This document shows positions 31,101 through 32,342 of a stretch of DNA of 32,342 nt, piece after piece. Both the position numbers and the translations under genes were made by a program. Below the pieces are notes generated by a model. The model was not told the origin of the DNA, searched no databases, and worked only from the letters and a program-made list of their open reading frames with translations. The stretch is from Tannerella sp. (lineage in GTDB: Bacteria; Bacteroidota; Bacteroidia; Bacteroidales; Tannerellaceae): the NCBI GenBank assembly GCA_031271245.1, contig JAISWC010000177.1:1-32342 (forward strand), written 5' to 3'. Each line of letters starts with the position of its first letter. Within the stretch, counting starts at the first letter, position 1.

Positions 31101-32342
31101 ACAGGCCACCCGGATAGACCAGTTCGGCAACATGGTCATGTACGCCCCCGACGTGCGGCTGGCGGGCAATCCCGTCTTCACCTACGGCGCCCCAACCAGC
31201 GGCGACTCGCTGCGGATTGTGTACACCGTCTTCAACGCAGGCACATCCGGCTTTCAGTTGCCGCTTCCCGTGAGTCTGTACCGCAACAATGCCACTGTGC
31301 CCGCTATTTTTTCCAAATCCATTTCCCCTGCCGGCATGGAGACCCTCAATCCGGGCGCTTTGCTGACGGACACCATCGTCATCTACAACTTTTCGACGCA
31401 ATACTCGCTGAACGACATCCTGATTCTGCGTCTGAACGACAATGGCAGCGGCAACGGCAACGAACAGTCGGAGTGCAACACGGCCAACAACACGTTTGGA
31501 ATACAACTTCTGGACCTCCTCCTGCAAACGCGCAGCGACACGCGCACGGTGCAGCAGTATTACTGGACGGAAATCGACGTGCTGGCGAACGACATCCTGC
31601 CGGATGCCCTCTTTGCCGGCTCCTTCAGCCTGCTCGATTCCGTCATGCCGGAACACCGTCCCGCGGCCGGCACGCTCTCCGTGACCGGCACGGGCCGCAA
31701 CAGCCGGCTGATCTACCAGAACAACGGCATGGACGGACTGACAGACCACATCGACTCGCTGGTTTACCGCTTCCGCATCAACCCCGGCACGGGCAACGTC
31801 AGGGAAGTCCGCGCCACGGTCTACATCTACATCCTCGAGGAGACGCACGGCGCCTCGACCTGCTCCGACCGTTCCTTCACGGCCACGCTCCGGGGCCCCT
31901 CCGGGGTCAACTTCCGCTGGTACGCGGGGACAACGTTAGGGGATACTACGGTATGTTTCCATGCCGGCGCATCGTACCCGTTCGGCACGCTGACAACCAG
32001 CCGCCCGTGGCAGTGGCAGGTACGACCGGTGAACGTCACCGGCGCCACCGTGCCGTCGAACCTTGCGGACAGTTTCCCGCCGGCATGGCTCACCGTGCAC
32101 GTCACCGACGCCAGCGCGCCGCACCCGATGCGCTGGACGGGACTGAAAGACAGCCTCTGGCACAATCCGGAAAACTGGGTGGAAACGGTGACGGCCAACG
32201 GACAGACGTATGAAACGCCCGTCTCCTGGTCGCCCTCCGCCTGTACGAACGTGGTGATAACGTCCGGCGTACCGCACTACCCCGCACTGGTGGATTCGGC
32301 CTGGTGTAACAATATCCTGGTGCAGGACCGCGCCCTGCTCGC
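28198..32342 (+). CDS. Large secreted IgGFc-binding-like / FG-GAP repeat surface protein (partial, runs off the window)
   Basis: The frame opens at ATG 28198 and stays open to the window end, at least 1381 residues. A signal peptide ends at about 38 (FVRAQ). Residues about 45-390 resemble the IgGFc-binding N-terminal domain (GKEFYVSFLDNG, then VYAIYHAAASTDATVILPVSAWGSTYLPAT). Between 502 and 885 there are seven Ca-binding-like FG-GAP/VCBS motifs (DLDNDGHVEIV at 504, then at 623, 668, 726, 773, 827 and 877), enough for a seven-bladed integrin-alpha-like propeller. Then follow a VWNQYAYNV segment, a CARDB-like domain (about 980-1100) and a DVLANDILP region. It is probably an adhesin, perhaps exported by the type IX system; the C-terminal sorting domain is outside the window. 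Base composition rises sharply after about 30900. Confidence 0.88.
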   Translation, partial: MNTSKISKTTRKLRCAKRIFFYLFLSGCLGISSFVRAQSISTSATAGKEFYVSFLDNGAATPEKLLLKVVVEKPCRITAQYNNTNAYYWNNTPFAPGIYTAEVSYDDMVGTGTGITSKTMTVTSTEDISVYAIYHAAASTDATVILPVSAWGSTYLPATGKPATGHGTAYSVVAKEDNTNITLLHDNVQLISLNKNEVYHFYALSGKDLTGTMVFSTSGKPIAVFSGAPLTAGASGNNYGTPLSTGSDDHGYEQMWSIDKWGNDFFVWPAGDAANVEGIIGIVALQSGTQVTVSGGISGGPLSYNNMTTGDKEYICGISGLTRVTSNNPIMVFTVLPDASVTYIPPTKNRVTRAVLSPFNLTDHAYTNITTHVAEMLIPARHWNRTEIRENGGIVSNATWTVTPSADFPDWYTVRKNVNATDRIDVSCPGGLLAYMYGFGDDESYGYLAGAGAYDFIDLPDLPDNVVETDCAVPVTAMNWSINTSPIQLGNNNISVYQTPYVGDLDNDGHVEIVVAGNYTGDSTVNWAYSTTKIHVFDRGNYTSQQITVPKFATAGRGQIGLAKPNATSNGYIVVAAMDQYLYAYNKTGGQQWVQQWKSNKLYTTYTGSNPTGYISGNIMFSDFNGDGNTEIVTGDRIFDLEKGKLLLDCRFLNGNKNINTPCVSVIDVTGDGKPELVWGGNVYSIVITNPSDSTGNSYTRITQVTDVDALTGLPNDLVTATIPADFDLDGQVDILAYGKSYFYVYDPLSGNVKVKHSILAADQGEGTPFVGDIDGDKYPEIMYGESPSPNYYIVALDIDVAAGTANLKWRKKTTDESQYTGLTLFDFDQNETFEILYRDHDSLRIFNGYDQNSMNVAVASIPCLSYTQGEYPVIADVDNDGEAEIVVTGSPKNGDMKKGYVFIFNPGPGARWAPARKVWNQYAYNVVNIKEDLTVPKKMFNIATIMAGPDSIVGTWDDIQPFNGFLKQATRIDQFGNMVMYAPDVRLAGNPVFTYGAPTSGDSLRIVYTVFNAGTSGFQLPLPVSLYRNNATVPAIFSKSISPAGMETLNPGALLTDTIVIYNFSTQYSLNDILILRLNDNGSGNGNEQSECNTANNTFGIQLLDLLLQTRSDTRTVQQYYWTEIDVLANDILPDALFAGSFSLLDSVMPEHRPAAGTLSVTGTGRNSRLIYQNNGMDGLTDHIDSLVYRFRINPGTGNVREVRATVYIYILEETHGASTCSDRSFTATLRGPSGVNFRWYAGTTLGDTTVCFHAGASYPFGTLTTSRPWQWQVRPVNVTGATVPSNLADSFPPAWLTVHVTDASAPHPMRWTGLKDSLWHNPENWVETVTANGQTYETPVSWSPSACTNVVITSGVPHYPALVDSAWCNNILVQDRALL

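Overview
This 32.3 kb window comes from a member of the Bacteroidota, most likely order Bacteroidales. The evidence is a SusC/SusD pair with a FecR-type anti-sigma gene, Bacteroidota-type -7 promoter words (TAnnTTTG) in front of several genes, almost no Shine-Dalgarno sequences, DUF5686 and DUF4136 proteins, and an IgGFc-binding/FG-GAP surface protein. Coding DNA is GC-rich, which opens many long antisense shadow ORFs. No rRNA, tRNA, CRISPR array, complete insertion sequence or prophage was seen.

Layout. (1) 1-9836, plus strand: the end of a small HepT-like gene or fragment, a PDZ/DUF4136 protein, mutS2, fmt, a small lipoprotein with a collagen-like stretch, a THUMP/RNA methyltransferase with a 126-bp tandem-repeat tail, and a DPP-IV-like S9 peptidase. 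(2) 9837-11242: a long region with no certain gene. It holds several inverted repeats, a perfect 20-bp palindrome, a 13-copy array of 21-bp repeats and a possible fecR remnant. (3) 11243-19712, plus strand, closed by a strong intrinsic terminator at 19746-19783: fecR, STN-SusC, SusD, a secreted metallophosphoesterase and a Big_2/LamG lipoprotein. This is a compact nutrient-uptake locus whose only enzyme is a phosphoesterase. (4) 19884-25316, minus strand: a HAD phosphatase fused to a hotdog thioesterase, a DUF5686 outer-membrane protein and a Tat-exported Gfo/Idh/MocA oxidoreductase. (5) 25425-26852, plus strand: an RlmD-like 23S rRNA methyltransferase, divergent from the oxidoreductase. (6) 26853-28197: a second accessory stretch with a consensus promoter, a second 21-bp repeat array, a structured segment ending in an intrinsic terminator, another consensus promoter, an element open in all three forward frames, and an AT-rich leader. 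(7) 28198 to the window end: a very large secreted protein, open at the window edge, with an IgGFc-binding-like N-terminus and seven FG-GAP/VCBS-like repeats.

How the genes work together. In region 3 the STN domain of the SusC porin would signal substrate occupancy to the inner-membrane FecR protein, which would control a sigma factor not encoded here. SusD would capture the ligand, the LamG/Big_2 lipoprotein would help bind it at the surface, and the phosphoesterase would remove phosphate. The rest is housekeeping (mismatch/ribosome rescue, initiator-tRNA formylation, rRNA methylation, peptide degradation) interleaved with repeat-rich intergenic DNA.

The least explained material is the pair of 21-bp-period arrays, the three-frame-open element at 27759-28042, and the methyltransferase tail that appears to have grown from its own domain end. 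All functional calls rest on motif reading; no database search was run.
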